Both the position numbers and the translations under genes were made by a program. Shown here piece by piece: positions 45,496 to 56,524 of a stretch of DNA of 64,000 nt. Below the pieces are notes generated by a model. That model saw only the letters and a program-made list of their open reading frames with translations. It was not told the origin of the DNA and did not search any database. Position 1 is the first letter of the stretch. Each line of letters starts with the position of its first letter. Source of the DNA: Sacculina carcini (Eukaryota; Arthropoda; Thecostraca; Sacculinidae); the NCBI GenBank assembly GCA_916048095.2, contig OU696580.1, positions 5,339,608 to 5,403,607 of the forward strand, written 5' to 3'.

Positions 45496-46105
45496 TACTG
45501 ATTGATCGGCTTCAACAGGTTACCTTTCTGCACAAGCTTGTGTTTAACAAAGGGTTCTCGACCTCTCCCGGGGTCAACTGCGCATTGGTCGCCCCGACCA
45601 AGCTCTGTGTCGACCACAACCAAACATCGACAACACCCAGTTTATTCGCGTTCCTTGAAGGAGGCAAGAAAGGCAAGCCATCCCTGTCCTCATCCTACAC
45701 ACGTGGAGAATTCGGAGCGTGTTGATCAACACTCACCAACATATATGATCTGTGAAGATAGCGATATTAGTGGACTAACACATGGTCACTCCACTGTAAC
45801 GACACCAATATGTCGTTGTGATGTTGATCTTGGTCTTCGTCGTTCGGCTGATCGTGAAGTCTTCTGAGCTCCTCTCAATGTTGTGTTCCGCGATAACAAG
45901 TCATAGTCACCCAGTCGAAGTTTAATTGTGTATTTTCAGCAACCAGTCAAATCTACTACCTTAAAGCTATTCTTAAATCTTAATGAAGTCCAGAACCTAA
46001 TACCCTAATGCTGACTTAATGCTGACTGCCTGTCTGTGTGAGTGGCAAGTCCTACGTCGCAAGTCGCAAGTCAAGCTCCCTATTCTTAGTAACCCCGATT
46101 TATCC
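45496..46105. repeat. Block L2 plus truncated LTR, second copy
   Basis: Duplicate of 41385-41995 at a constant offset of 4111 bp with very few substitutions, including the minus-strand LTR fragment (45800-46105). The small insertion TGCTGACTTAATGCTGAC near 46010 differs between copies. Confidence 0.8.
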
Positions 46106-46399
46106 ACACTACCAGTAACAGCTGGAAGCGACTCGGTGGAACTCATCATCTGCATCATCACCGACAATGGAGTGGCCGACATTGGGACCGGAGACAATGT
46201 TGTCCATTTGAGACAAATAGGAAGGGATTTCTTCGAAGCTATTCAGCCACGAAGCTATTCAAGTGAGGCAGCTAAACGATAACCCGCTATTATCGTTGAA
46301 GGAGCTTCTTTGTTCCTCGTGCCTTGACAACGGTTCGCCGAGAATACCACGAAACCCCGATCATCTACCGGGATTCAATACTTTTATTCCGCAATTCAT

Positions 46400-46840
46400 C
46401 CAGTCATTGAAAGGTGCCTGAATTTCCGTGTAGATTCGAGCGTAACCTGTTGTTGAAACTTTCGACAGCGTTGTTTGTCCTATGAACCTGGTCGAAATGG
46501 CTAAAAGTCTCTGCATCAACTCTACTCAGCCAGTGTCTTGAGACGTATTCCAGAAACCGCGTCATGTTTTCAGATGGTTCGACAATGTCCTCCTTGATTG
46601 CGTCGAACCCAGCCTGCAGCAAATGTGATGACAGAGATCGCTTCGAGTAGATGGGAGAGTCGGCGAGCCTTATCGAGACCTTTGGCGTAGATACGGTCGG
46701 GTGCCAGACTCTGTATGATGTAACTTGCGTCGCGCATATTGCTATCATACTTGTGCGTGTTGTGAGGATTGTGATTATAGTCCAATCCGTGCAGCGTCGT
46801 CGTCATCTTAGGCATTTGCACCCTGAAATATGCTGTGATA
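46400..46840 (-). pseudogene. FLYWCH/MULE-type gene, copy B2, internally deleted
   Basis: Same as B1 at both ends, but the middle (about 400 bp corresponding to 42545-42940, with the MULE strand and 5' part) is missing. The junction is at about 46640, where GATCGC joins TTCGAG. The RTNNAVESFNNRLR block is intact. Confidence 0.65.
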
Positions 46841-47324
46841 TTACTTGAATATCACACAAGATAAGATGATTTTCAAACGGTCCGTAATCAGTTTGACACT
46901 ACATTTTGGCTCAGCGATTGATTGGATAAAATACTAGGCACTAACATCATCCACATGAAGAATATGACTTGAATTAATATATTTTTTGTCTATGCATCCC
47001 CCAAATCACCATAGAAATATATTTCACAAACTGAACACTATGTAAAAAATATTTCAACGGAAAAGCTTTGCTGACGTCCCCAGAATATGAGTCGGAAGGG
47101 AAGGAGTTATCAGACACACCCAGAAATATGCGTCAAACGAAGGGTATTCATTCTACGATTCGTCGAGAATGTGTTTACTATCAGGCGAACTTCTGCCAAT
47201 ATGGCGGTAATTTGGTGCTGCTGTATCAGGAGAAACAGCCCGTTCCCTGTTTCGATTGACGTAGTCGTGGCCGACAATTTTCCGCGTGCCAATTTTACAG
47301 TGTCGAATAACACTTGTACCCCGC

Positions 47325-47920
47325 GTTCTTCGTTGGTACATATTCTCACCGATCCACGGCAAATTTTCCAGATTGTCAAAAAACCGGTTTAGTTTCATAA
47401 TTTCGACAATGGGAGTGCGATCGTCTGCCCTCGTTTTGAAAAATTCATCCATGTAGGAGGCTCTTTCACTGGCTGTGGACAGACGGAAGCTCGGCTTAAA
47501 GAGTTGCAGCTCATTTTGTATGATTATAGTGAACCCTATATGTTCCTCGAGAAATTTCATTATTCTCGAAATTTGTCGCTCTTCTAGGGTTTCGGTGTCA
47601 GTTGATAGTACGGATGAACCGGTGCTATGTGCGAAAAGTGATATAGGGTTTCGTGCAGGGTTTCGGGTTGCTTCAGCGTTTGTCGAGACGTCTGAATCGG
47701 TAAACATTTCCGGAGACGGCTGGGGCGACTGTGGTGACGACGATGGTGACGGTGACGACAATGGTGGCAATGGTGGTGACGACAATGTTAGCAATGGTGG
47801 AGGCGTTGGTGGTGTTGGTGGTGGTGCACGTGTGCGTCGATCGTCACAGGCACCATTTACAGTCGTCGGTTGACGTTGGTACGGCGCCACTCGACATCTT
47901 GGTAACCTTCGTGGTGGCAT
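47325..47920 (-). CDS. Core protein A, copy A6, longest N-terminus
   Basis: A minus-strand frame of 255 codons, extending to 47153 through the FLYWCH-like module. It starts at MPPRRLPRCRVAPYQ (47920). A Pro/Ser/Thr-rich low-complexity segment of about 50 residues follows, then EMFTDSDVSTNAEATRNPAR and the core. This is the only copy with the full N-terminal region, so it is the best guide to the family. Function unknown. If the FLYWCH and MULE-like blocks downstream belong to it, it would be a transposase-type protein. Confidence 0.55.
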
Positions 47921-48023
47921 ACATAATGTTAGAATTTTATTAAAGTCTTACGCTAAACGCTAAATTTTATTAGAACGTTACGTAAATATGCCAGTATTTG
48001 TCAAGGATAGTTCGATAAATATC

Positions 48024-48290
48024 TTACCGTCTATAATTTCGCCCTGTGGAGACAAAGTTGGCGGTAGTTGTCTCGGTCGAGGTGGCGGTGGTGATGGTCG
48101 AGGTGTCAGTACTCAAGGTGGCGGCTGCGTTGGTGGTTGTCGTGACGACTGCGTTGGAGGCGGTGGTAGAATTGGCCCTATTGGTGGCTAACATAACCGT
48201 TTCCACTATATCCCCTATAGTTCTGACATTTACGTCAGAATATTTCATCACCACAGCCCCGTCCGGTGTAATTTTCACACTTACCTTCAT
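48024..48290 (-). CDS. Acidic/Thr-rich short protein exon, divergent paralogue E0
   Basis: Starts MKVSVKITPDGAVVMKYSDV, followed by a Thr/Ala/Asn-rich linker. A good splice donor (ACG|GTAAGATA) follows NYRR at about 48028. It parallels the 49458-49810 exon and the exon in each 1.84-kb unit: a similar MKV/I-T-hydrophobic N-terminus, a Thr-rich linker, a donor at the end and an upstream AATAAAAG. Probably exon 1 of a spliced gene. Confidence 0.5.
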   Translation of the reverse strand: MKVSVKITPDGAVVMKYSDVNVRTIGDIVETVMLATNRANSTTASNAVVTTTTNAAATLSTDTSTITTATSTETTTANFVSTGRNYRR

Positions 48291-48413
48291 GTTGACTGTT
48301 GTCTACCGGTTGTGAGCAGCGGTCTTTTATTCGAAATGTACAACCTGATTTCTAATTTGTTTGCACCAAATAATCAGAGAAAGTTCTTTGTTCAGAGTTT
48401 TTCCCAGGTTTCG

Positions 48414-48707
48414 TTATTCCGTTACAGTACCAATATTGATATCTGGCACCGCTCCCTTAAAATCTATCAATTTTTTGGTTGCGATCGACTTTGATAAGAA
48501 ACTCTTCGTTCTCTGTGCTACCTGCAGGTTTTGAGCGATAGACCAACAGTCAGACTCATTGTCGAGCAACAGGGGAGAGTTCAGGAAGAATTCCCCAACA
48601 TTGAGTCCGCGTGTTGGATTCCGTACATCACTGAACAGCTTGTCAAACTGGCAACTGTCATGTAGCTTTGGTGCCAGTGACTCCTCCGAACACGCTGTCA
48701 AGTTCAT
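48414..48707 (-). CDS. Unrecognised short protein frame
   Basis: A 97-codon minus frame of ordinary composition, including SDVRNPTRGLNVGEFFLNSP and LLLDNESDCWSIAQNLQVAQ. A second minus frame just upstream (about 48745-48660) gives FNVSSFFSSDELDSVFGG, so the gene may be frame-broken there. No family recognised. It lies among Polinton-derived blocks and could be a remnant of another Polinton gene. Confidence 0.3.
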   Translation of the reverse strand: MNLTACSEESLAPKLHDSCQFDKLFSDVRNPTRGLNVGEFFLNSPLLLDNESDCWSIAQNLQVAQRTKSFLSKSIATKKLIDFKGAVPDINIGTVTE

Positions 48708-48894
48708 CCGAGCTGAAAAAGCTGCTCACATTGAATTGTTCGTTTGAATCAATTCAATCCAATTGAATTGAATTGTTTGTTTGTTGTCCATCTTCCTTCC
48801 ATGATAGATGAACTTTTTTGTTTTTGTTTTGAAACGCAGTATGATACTATATGGTATTATACGCATTGATGTGATAAACATAGTCTATCACATC

Positions 48895-48960
48895 AATCAC
48901 ACACACACACATAGTCTATCACGCACATAGACACATAGACACACATACACACACACATAC
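48895..48960. repeat. CA microsatellite
   Basis: ACACACACATAG modules with TAGTCTATCAC repeated either side. Confidence 0.85.
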
Positions 48961-48984
48961 CTGTAGTTTCCTGTAGTGTTGTTT

Positions 48985-49210
48985 AGGATGTAAGTATCCT
49001 AGGTCGCGCTGGAGCGCCACCATCGGTGAGCCGGTGTTACACGGTCTAGAAGGCTGTTTCCCACGTTGGTTTGGTGGTAGTGTGGTAGAGACGGTTTGTC
49101 CTGGACGGTCTGTAGGAACTTGTCCAGCTCATTTTTGAAGGTATCAGGAGTGTATGTACTCCTACAAAAACTTGAACACATCGTAATCAAAGGCAAAGTA
49201 TTATTCATTA
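48985..49210 (-). mobile_element. LINE 3' end, different family
   Basis: The minus frame contains FKNELDKFLQTVQDKPSLPH and NVGNSLLDRV, resembling the C-terminal FK..LDKFL.T.PDEP...NSLLD tail of some non-LTR retrotransposons. Short, isolated and truncated. Confidence 0.45.
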
Positions 49211-49457
49211 AAGTATTAAGTATTAAAGTGTTATTTTGATTTTTTCATTTTTCATTTATTCCAACATTTGTAATGCGCAATTTACACAATTTGTCTCAAA
49301 TGCGCAATGATAACACACACACACACACACACACACAGACAGACACACACATAAATACACTATCATGCCGGTAATTTTTAAGTCAATAAAGTAAATTATA
49401 TAGAGTAACGTGAATAGTATCATCAGCATAAGATTCGATGTCAAATAGATGTCTTAC

Positions 49458-49810
49458 CTTTGGGTCAGATGCGTCAAGAGCGGTTGAGCATCCTGGTCAT
49501 AGTCCTCGTCATCGTCCGCGTCCTCTGGGGCGGGGTTGGAGGGTTCATAGACCGTGGTGTCTGATGAATCCTCCTGTGCGTTGGTGGTGGTTGTGGTATT
49601 CGTGTTTTTAACGCCGTCTATGGTGGTGGTGGTCGCGTTGGTGGTACTAATGGTGACCCCCCCCAAATCGTCCACCCCTCTACTTACCCCCCTTGTTATA
49701 TGGGCTATGTACAAGCCCAATGTTTGGAGGGTAAGTAGAGTGGTTGGTGATTCCACCACCACACTCTCCACCTCAGCCCACTTATCACCAAATGTGATGG
49801 TAATCTTCAT
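49458..49810 (-). CDS. Acidic/Thr-rich short protein exon, paralogue E1
   Basis: Opens MKITITFGDKWAEVESVV, then IAHITRGVSRGVDDL, a Thr/Asn-rich linker, and an acidic tail (EDADDDEDYDQDAQPLL). It ends at a consensus donor (AAAG|GTAAGACAT) at 49457. The same architecture with different linkers occurs in every 1.84-kb unit. The upstream leader holds the palindrome-like CTTGTG..CACAAG and AATAAAAG. Undescribed to me; the likely role is unknown. Confidence 0.55.
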
Positions 49811-49883
49811 GATACCTGACTGACTGACTGACGTTTATCGCTTGTGAGCACAAGGCTGTGAACACTGCTTTTATTCAAAATTA

Positions 49884-49976
49884 CACACACATACACACAC
49901 ACACACACATACACACACACACACATACACACACACACACACACATACACACACACACACACATACACACACACAT
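49884..49976. repeat. CA microsatellite, five ATAC-interrupted blocks
   Basis: CA runs separated by single ATAC interruptions. Homologous CA tracts lie in the same relative place at 49316-49350 and 56482-56522, inside the intron after exon E. Confidence 0.9.
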
Positions 49977-51466
49977 AAATACACTATCATGCAGGTAATT
50001 TTTAAGTCAATAAACTAAATTATATAGAGTAACGTGAATAGTATCATCAGCATAAGATTCGATGTCAAATAGATGTCTTACCATTGGGTCAGATGCTTCA
50101 AGAGCGGTTGAGCATCCTGGTCATAGTCTTCGTCATCGTCCGCGTCCTCTGGGGCGGGGATGGAGGGTTCCAGTTCCAGCCACTGGATCGATTTCTTCGA
50201 GTAGTTGCCGTGGTCGGTAGTGCCATGGCCACATGGTCGGTAGTGCTCATGGCTCGGTATCAACGCGACGCTGTCTTTGCGCAAAAACTTTTGACGCCAC
50301 ACCTCATTACACGCAGATGGAAACGTGATGCTCTGAAATGGGTCCACCTCAGTCACATCGATGAATTGTTGGCGGAAACGCATACTACCGAGACGAAGTA
50401 CATTGACATAGTCGCGGCAGTACGCTCCCATTTCTTGGCGCAGGTCATACTGCCGGCCCACCTGCGAGGCATGCCAAGTGAGAAATTCGGCGTGCTGTTC
50501 GGTGGACATCGGCTTAAGGAAAAGGATCTACATAATTTTGATTGTCCGTAGTGTTGAGGAGGTGAGGGAAGAAACCTTTACGGACAGGAATGTTGAAAGT
50601 TTTGGAAAATTTCGCGAGAGGCATAGGAAGGAAACTGAAGGAATCAATGAAACGGAGTTTAAAATTTATAAATTTCATGGAGAGGATTTTTCTGCCTTTC
50701 ATGATCAGGTCTGGCACCACACCTTGGCTCAACGCGTAATTGGCAACAATGTTGTTGTCGTCATAACCTTGGGCATAATGGGCAATGACTTTCGCGTCCT
50801 TGAGCGTGAAAAGCCACTGACCAAAGTATTGTCTTGTCGTCGGGCCAGAGAAGACATGTTCGTGCTGCTCTGTCCCACAGTCAGTGCATGGCCGGTCAAT
50901 GCGATCAAAGCAGGACTCACAACATACGTGTGCGACACAATGATTAGGAATGTGAAGGTTGGTGCTGGTGTCAATCATACACTCAAAGTCGTAAAAGATA
51001 TAGATTTGTTTTTTGTTGACAGAAGATTGATGCGAAGGTTGGAGAAAGCAACGATGGACGTTTTCCGCATCTATGAGCTCGTGGCTCGTGACTCGTTCAC
51101 GACAGTAAGGGCATATGTGAGTGCCACAGACATGGCGACTTTTGCTATACGATTTGTACAAAATATCACCACATCTGGGACACCCACGCCGCACCTTACA
51201 GCGTGATTGTTTGTGAGCCTCGAAACAGGAGCTGGAAATGAAATCTAAACTACATTCGGGACAATGGGTTAACGCACCTTCCCGCAGGCATCGATGAGAC
51301 GCTCCACAGTCCTTGCAGCCCCCGGCACAAACGTGTTCTCCGATGTGTACGTAGCGCGTTTGGCATTCCTCGCAGACATATCGAGTGTCGAGGAATGCCT
51401 TGATCTTGGTGATGACGTCGAAGTGTCGATGATGACGATAAAGATACAGATGATGATGTCCTGTGC

Positions 51467-51554
51467 CTGAAACACACACATGCGAATTAATGCAACTTGA
51501 ATTATATGAATGCAAATCATTAACGCTAACGGAATATTTCTTCTAATTACTCAC
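51467..51554 (-). other. PolB intron (88 bp)
   Basis: Donor TCG|GTGAGTAAT, acceptor TTTCAG|GCACAGG. The same intron is found in each downstream unit. Joining restores the alignment with other Polinton PolB proteins, which supports genuine splicing in the ancestor. Confidence 0.75.
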
Positions 51555-52018
51555 CGAAGGTTGCGCCGAGTTGCCCAAAATGATCCGTCGAGTAGACATG
51601 GACCCGGTACTCCGACCAACCAGCCACCAACTTTTGGAGCTCCCGCAAACCCATGCTGGGCAGGGAAAAGTCTACCCCGGAACGTTCACACAATTCCCTG
51701 GCCTCAGACATGAAACTTGCGGGGTCCCTTGCCAGACGTTGCACACGCTTTCGGAAGGCGCTCGACGCGGCGTGGTTCTCAATGTACCTGGCAGTAACCA
51801 GTGCCCGGGGCAAACACTGTGTGCCAAGTACACGGAAGAAACAGTTATTCCGGGAGAACCACGTGGCGAAATCGCCGGTGTTCTTGAGCCGCGCCGAGCC
51901 CTCCATTTCGTCGTCCGGGATGTCGTGCGGTGGACGTCTGGCAATATGCGTCACCTTGAGCATGAGACTGGAATTGTCGGTGACAAACGACGCGTTGGAC
52001 TACGGTATTTTTTCCAGT

Positions 52019-52103
52019 CTGTAATACAACATAAATTATTTTTAAACACTTGATGTAGTCAAGCGAAATCTTAACATGTAATCAAATATGCAATCTTGCT
52101 CAC
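52019..52103 (-). other. PolB intron (85 bp)
   Basis: Donor AGAG|GTGAGCAAG and acceptor TATTACAG|ACTGG. Conserved in all units, although 61.4 kb has an altered acceptor side. Confidence 0.7.
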
Positions 52104-52799
52104 CTCTGTGCCAAGAGTGACGCCGTGAAATCTTTGGCTGGTCGGGGCACCACGTAGGCGTCATGCTGGATGTTGCTGTTGGAGTGTGACGCCTACCAGG
52201 TCCTCAGGATGCACACCCTCCTTGATGGTGTTGATGAGGGTGTCCATTGTCGTTTCGATCGAGCGGATGCATAGCTGTATGTCGTCGGGTCGTGTGAAGT
52301 CAAGATGAATGATGAATGCTTTTACATTAGTTTTATATCTACGGCTATAATATTCACTAATCTTTCTAAGTCCTACACTAATATTTCCTACCACAGCTAA
52401 GTCCCTAATTTTCCCTACTACTTCTTCAGTCTCCAACTGTCTCTTTCCTGCCATACTGAATAATTATGTTGTGCTGCTTCGGCTGTGGTAGCGAGTGGAC
52501 GTTCATTTTAGTGATCCTTAATATTTGACAGTTTTCAAGGAAATTTTCAACAGTTTTCTAGGGTTGTTTTGCTCCAAATTATTTAAGAGAGTGTGCACGT
52601 CATTTGGTGTTCGTCGGTGCATTCCTAATTCTCAATTGGATGAAAGGAACTCTGTGAGAACAAACCTTCACTTTAAACCCGGATATGACTCAGGATTTAG
52701 ACCAGAACACTTTGCATCTGCTGCAAAATGTTCTATGCACCGCCGCTTCCATTCAGGACGGTCTCTGGTGACACACATAAGGTGTTTTCAGGTGTTTGA

Positions 52800-53151
52800 G
52801 GACGGGATGTAGGTCATCATCGTGCTCGTCCTGTCGAGCGAAGACGGGAGAATCCATGGTGGTGTCCGAGAGGATTTCCACCTCATCAGCCGTGGCGGAT
52901 GTGGTGGCTGTGGCGACGTTGGTGGCCGTGTCGGCAACGGTGGCGGCCGTGTCGGCAACGATGGTGGACGTGGCGGTGGAGTCGTCTTCGACCCCTCTGC
53001 ACACCCCCCTGGTGATATGGGCTAAATAGCGGCCCACATCTTCAGGGGATGGTAGAGGGGATGTTGTCTCCAACACCACGCTCTCCACCTCAGCCCACTT
53101 ATCGCCAAAGGTGATAGTTACTTTCATTATTGACGTGTGACTGACTGACAT
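52800..53151 (-). CDS. Acidic/Thr-Ala-rich short protein exon in unit C1
   Basis: Starts MKVTITFGDKWAEVESVVLE (53130; an in-frame upstream ATG lies at 53151), then YLAHITRGVCRGVEDD, a linker of TSTIVADTAATVADTA type, and an acidic tail EHDDDLHPVLKHL. The donor found at 49457 and 56645 is missing because the intron has been cut to a short remnant ending TGTGTGTCACCAG. Confidence 0.55.
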
Positions 53152-53228
53152 TTATCGCTTGTGACCACAAGGCTTTTATTCCAAATTACACACACGCATA
53201 CAAACACATTGACCGTGTTTGGTAAATG

Positions 53229-55072
53229 AGTGTCGAGGAATGCCTTGATCTTGGTGATGACGTCGAAGTGTCGATGATGATGATAAAGATACAGATGATG
53301 ATGTCCTGTGCCTGAAACACACACATGCGAATTAATGCAACTTGAATTATATGAATGCAAATCATTAACGCTAACGGAATATTTCTTCTAATTACTCACC
53401 GAAGGTTGCGCCGAGCTGCCCAAAATGATCCTTCGAGTAGACATGGACCCGGTACTCCGACCAACCAGCCACCAACTTTTGGAGCTCCCGCAAACCCATG
53501 CTGGGCAGGGAAAAGTCTACCCCGGAACGTTCACACAATTCCCTGGCCTCAGACATGAAACTTGCGGGGTCCCTTGCCAGACGTTGCACACGCTTTCGGA
53601 AGGCGCTCGACGCGGCGTGGTTCTCAATGTACCTGGCAGCAACCAGTGCCCGGGGCAAACACTGTGTGCCAAGTACACGGAAGAAACAGTTCTTCCGGGA
53701 GAACCACGTGGCGAAATCGCCGGTGTTCTTGAGCCGCGCCGAGCCCTCCATTTCGTCGTCCGGGATGTCGTGCGGTGGACGTCTGGCAATATGCGTCACC
53801 TTGAGCATGAGACTGGAGTTGTCGGTGACAAACGACGCGTTGGACTACGGTATTTTTTCCAGTCTGTAATACAACATAAATTATTTTTAAACACTTGATG
53901 TAGTCAAGCGAAATCTTAACATGTAATCAAATATGCAATCTTGCTCACCTCTGTGCCAAGAGTGACGCCGTGAAATCTTTGGCTGGTCGGGGCACCACGT
54001 AGGCGTCATGCTGGATGTTGCTGTTGGAGTGTGACGCCTACCAGGTCCTCAGGATGCACACCCTCCTTGATGGTGTTGATGAGGGTGTCCATTGTCGTTT
54101 CGATCGAGCGGATGCATAGCTGTATGTCGTCGGGTCGTGTGAAGTCAAGATGAATGATGAATGCTTTTACATTAGTTTTATATCTACGGCTATAATATTC
54201 ACTAATCTTTCTAAGTCCTACACTAATATTTCCTACCACAGCTAAGTCCCTAATTTTCCCTACTACTTCTTCAGTCTCCAACTGTCTCTTTCCTGCCATA
54301 ATGAATAATTATGTTGTGTTGCTTCGGCTGTGGTAGCGAGTGGACGTTCATTTTTGTGATCCTTAATATTTGACAGTTTTCAAGGAAATTTTCAACAGTT
54401 TTCTAGGGTTGTTTTGCTCCAAATTATTTAAGAGAGTGTGCACGTCATTTGGTGTTCGTCGGTGCATTCCTAATTCTCAATTGGATGAAAGGAACTCTGT
54501 GAGAACAAACCTTCACTATAAACCCGGATATGACTCAGGATTTAGACCAGAACACTTTGCAGCTGCTGCAAAATGTTCTATGCACCGCCGCTTCCATTCA
54601 GGACGGTCTCTGGTGACACACATAAGGTGTTTTCAGGTGTTTGAGGACGGGATGTAGGTCATCCTCGTCCTCGTCCTGTCGAGCGAAGACGGGAGAATCC
54701 ATGGTGGTGTCCGAGAGGATTTCCACCTCATCAGCCGTGGCGGATGTGGTGGCTGTGGCGACGGTGGTGGCCGTGTCGGCAACGGTGGCGGCCGTGTCGG
54801 CAACGATGGTGGACGTGGCGGTGGAGTCGTCTTCGACCCCTCTGCACACCCCCTGGTGATATGAGCTAAATAGCGGCCCATATCTTCAGGGGATGGTAGA
54901 GGGGATGTTGTCTCCAACACCACGCTCTCCACCTCAGCCCACTTATCGCCAAAGGTGATAGTTACTTTCATTATTGACGTGTGACTGACTGACATTTATC
55001 GCTTGTGACCACAAGGCTTTTATTCCAAATTACACACACGCATACAAACACATTGACCGTGTTTGGTAAATG
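53229..55072 (-). repeat. Tandem unit C2 (1844 bp)
   Basis: Nearly identical to C1 and C3. The third PolB exon is cut after KAFLDT and joined directly to the next leader. It carries the same frameshift before DAYVVPRP and the same TAG as C1 in LEKIP.SN. The exon E linker is in frame (54650-54975), but the segment around 54845 has lost one base (CACCCCCTGG versus CACCCCCCTGG), which breaks it. Confidence 0.88.
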
Positions 55073-55240
55073 AGTGTCGAGGAATGCCTTGATCTTGGTG
55101 ATGACGTCGAAGTGTCGATGATGATGATAAAGATACAGATGATGATGTCCTGTGCCTGAAACACACACATGCGAATTAATGCAACTTGAATTATATGAAT
55201 GCAAATCATTAACGCTAACGGAATATTTCTTCTAATTACT

Positions 55241-55713
55241 CACCGAAGGTTGCGCCGAGTTGCCCAAAATGATCCTTCGAGTAGACATGGACCCGGTACT
55301 CCGACCAACCAGCCACCAACTTTTGGAGCTCCCGCAAACCCATGCTGGGCAGGGAAAAGTCTACCCCGGAACGTTCACACAATTCCCTGGCCTCAGACAT
55401 GAAACTTGCGGGGTCCCTTGCCAGACGTTGCACACGCTTTCGGGAGGCGCTCGACGCGGCGTGGTTCTCAATGTACCTGGCAGCAACCAGTGCCCGGGGC
55501 AAACACTGTGTGCCAAGTACACGGAAGAAACAGTTCTTACGGGAGAACCACGTGGCGAAATCGCCGGTGTTCTTGAGCCGCGCCGAGCCCTCCATTTCGT
55601 CGTCCGGGATGTCGTGCGGTGGACGTCTGGCAATATGCGTCACCTTGAGCACGAGACTGGAATTGTCGGTGACAAACGACGCGTTGGACTGCGGTATTTT
55701 TTCCAGTCTGTAA
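55241..55713 (-). pseudogene. PolB second exon, open copy in C3
   Basis: The frame starts at LEKIPQSNASFV and runs through LKVTHIARRPPHDIP, FRVLGTQCLPRALVAARYI, and ELQKLVAGWSEYRVHVYS. It is the only unit apart from C4 without the stop in this exon. The exon as a whole belongs to the truncated gene. Confidence 0.7.
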
Positions 55714-56454
55714 TACAACATAAATTATTTTTAAACACTTGATGTAGTCAAGCGAAATCTTAACATGTAATCAAATATGCAATCTTGCTCACCTCTGTGC
55801 CAAGAGTGACGCCGTGAAATCTTTGGCTGGTCGGGGCACCACGTAGGCGTCATGCTGGATGTTGCTGTTGGAGTGTGACGCCTACCAGGTCCTCAGGATG
55901 CAACCTCCTTGATGGTGTTGATGAGGGTGTCCATTGTCGTGTCGATCGAGCGGATGCATAGCTGTATGTCGTCGGGTCGTGTGAAGTCAAGATGAATGAT
56001 GAATGCTTTTACATTAGCTTTATATCTACGGCTATAATATTCACTAATCTTTCTAAGTCCTACACTAATATTTCCTACCACAGCTAAGTCCCTAATTTTC
56101 CCTACTACTTCTTCAGTCTCCAACTGTCTCTTTCCTGCCATACTGAATAATTATGTTGTGTTGCTTCGGCTGTGTTAGCGAGTGGACGTTCATTTTTGTG
56201 ATCCTTAATATTTGACAGTTTTCAAGGAAATTTTCAACAGTTTTCTAGGGTTGTTTTGCTCCAAATTATTTAAAAAAGTGTGCACGTCATTTGGTGTTCG
56301 TCGGTGCATTCCTAATTCTCAATTGGATGAAAGGAACTCTGTGAGAACAAACCTTCACTTTAAGCCCGGATATGACTCAGGATTTAGACCAGAACACTTT
56401 GCAGCTGCTGCAAAATGTTCTGTGCACCGCCGCTTCCATTCAGGACGGTCTCTG

Positions 56455-56479
56455 GTGACACACATAAATACACATATAC

Positions 56480-56524
<45 letters not shown>

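Larger units (their letters stand above)
50078..52454 (-). pseudogene. Polinton protein-primed DNA polymerase B, N-terminal and exonuclease part, broken
   Basis: PolB replicates Polintons from a terminal protein. Minus-strand exons are about 52454-52104, 52018-51555 and 51466-50170, with GT-AG introns of 85 and 88 bp. Motifs in order: EKIP.SN, YRVHVYS, LYLYRHHRHFDVITK, a Cys/His cluster (51380-51060), Exo I FYDFEC (about 50990), an Exo II-like AHYAQGYDD (about 50770; the usual Asn is Tyr), Exo III IDSFSFLPMPLAKF, then LRLGSMRFRQQFIDVTEVDP and KKSIQWLELE. Defects: a frameshift near 52180, a TAG at about 52004, and a frameshift near 50518. At about 50170 the polymerase is fused to the acidic tail of exon E1. 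The palm and thumb are absent, so it cannot polymerise. Confidence 0.85.
51385..53228 (-). repeat. Tandem unit C1 (about 1.84 kb)
   Basis: Contains, in minus order: leader (53215-53130), exon E (53130-52800), an exon-2-like segment, the PolB N-terminal frame starting MAGKRQLETEEVVGKIRDL (52454), two PolB exons, and the first part of the third, up to KAFLDT. Here, unlike C2-C3, the third exon continues into the zinc-cluster and exonuclease region, so C1 is the parent-like copy. The intron between exon E and the next segment is almost deleted. Confidence 0.85.

Noticed and set aside
47153-47920. Core A6 as a Polinton capsid protein
   Set aside because: Length, Pro-rich N-terminus and FLYWCH-like tail do not fit a capsid; no jelly-roll pattern was recognised.
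50084-51206. Plus-strand frames of 155 and 242 codons
   Set aside because: They are antisense to PolB, which has the family motifs.
51571-52053. Plus-strand 160-codon frame, and its repeats at 53425 and 55260
   Set aside because: They lie antisense to the PolB second exon, whose minus-strand frame carries the recognisable PolB motifs and splice sites.
52525-52812. Plus-strand 95-codon frame repeated in every unit
   Set aside because: Open in each unit because the units are duplicates. Minus-strand splice signals and exon E point to the opposite strand. Not excluded as a transcript, but unsupported.
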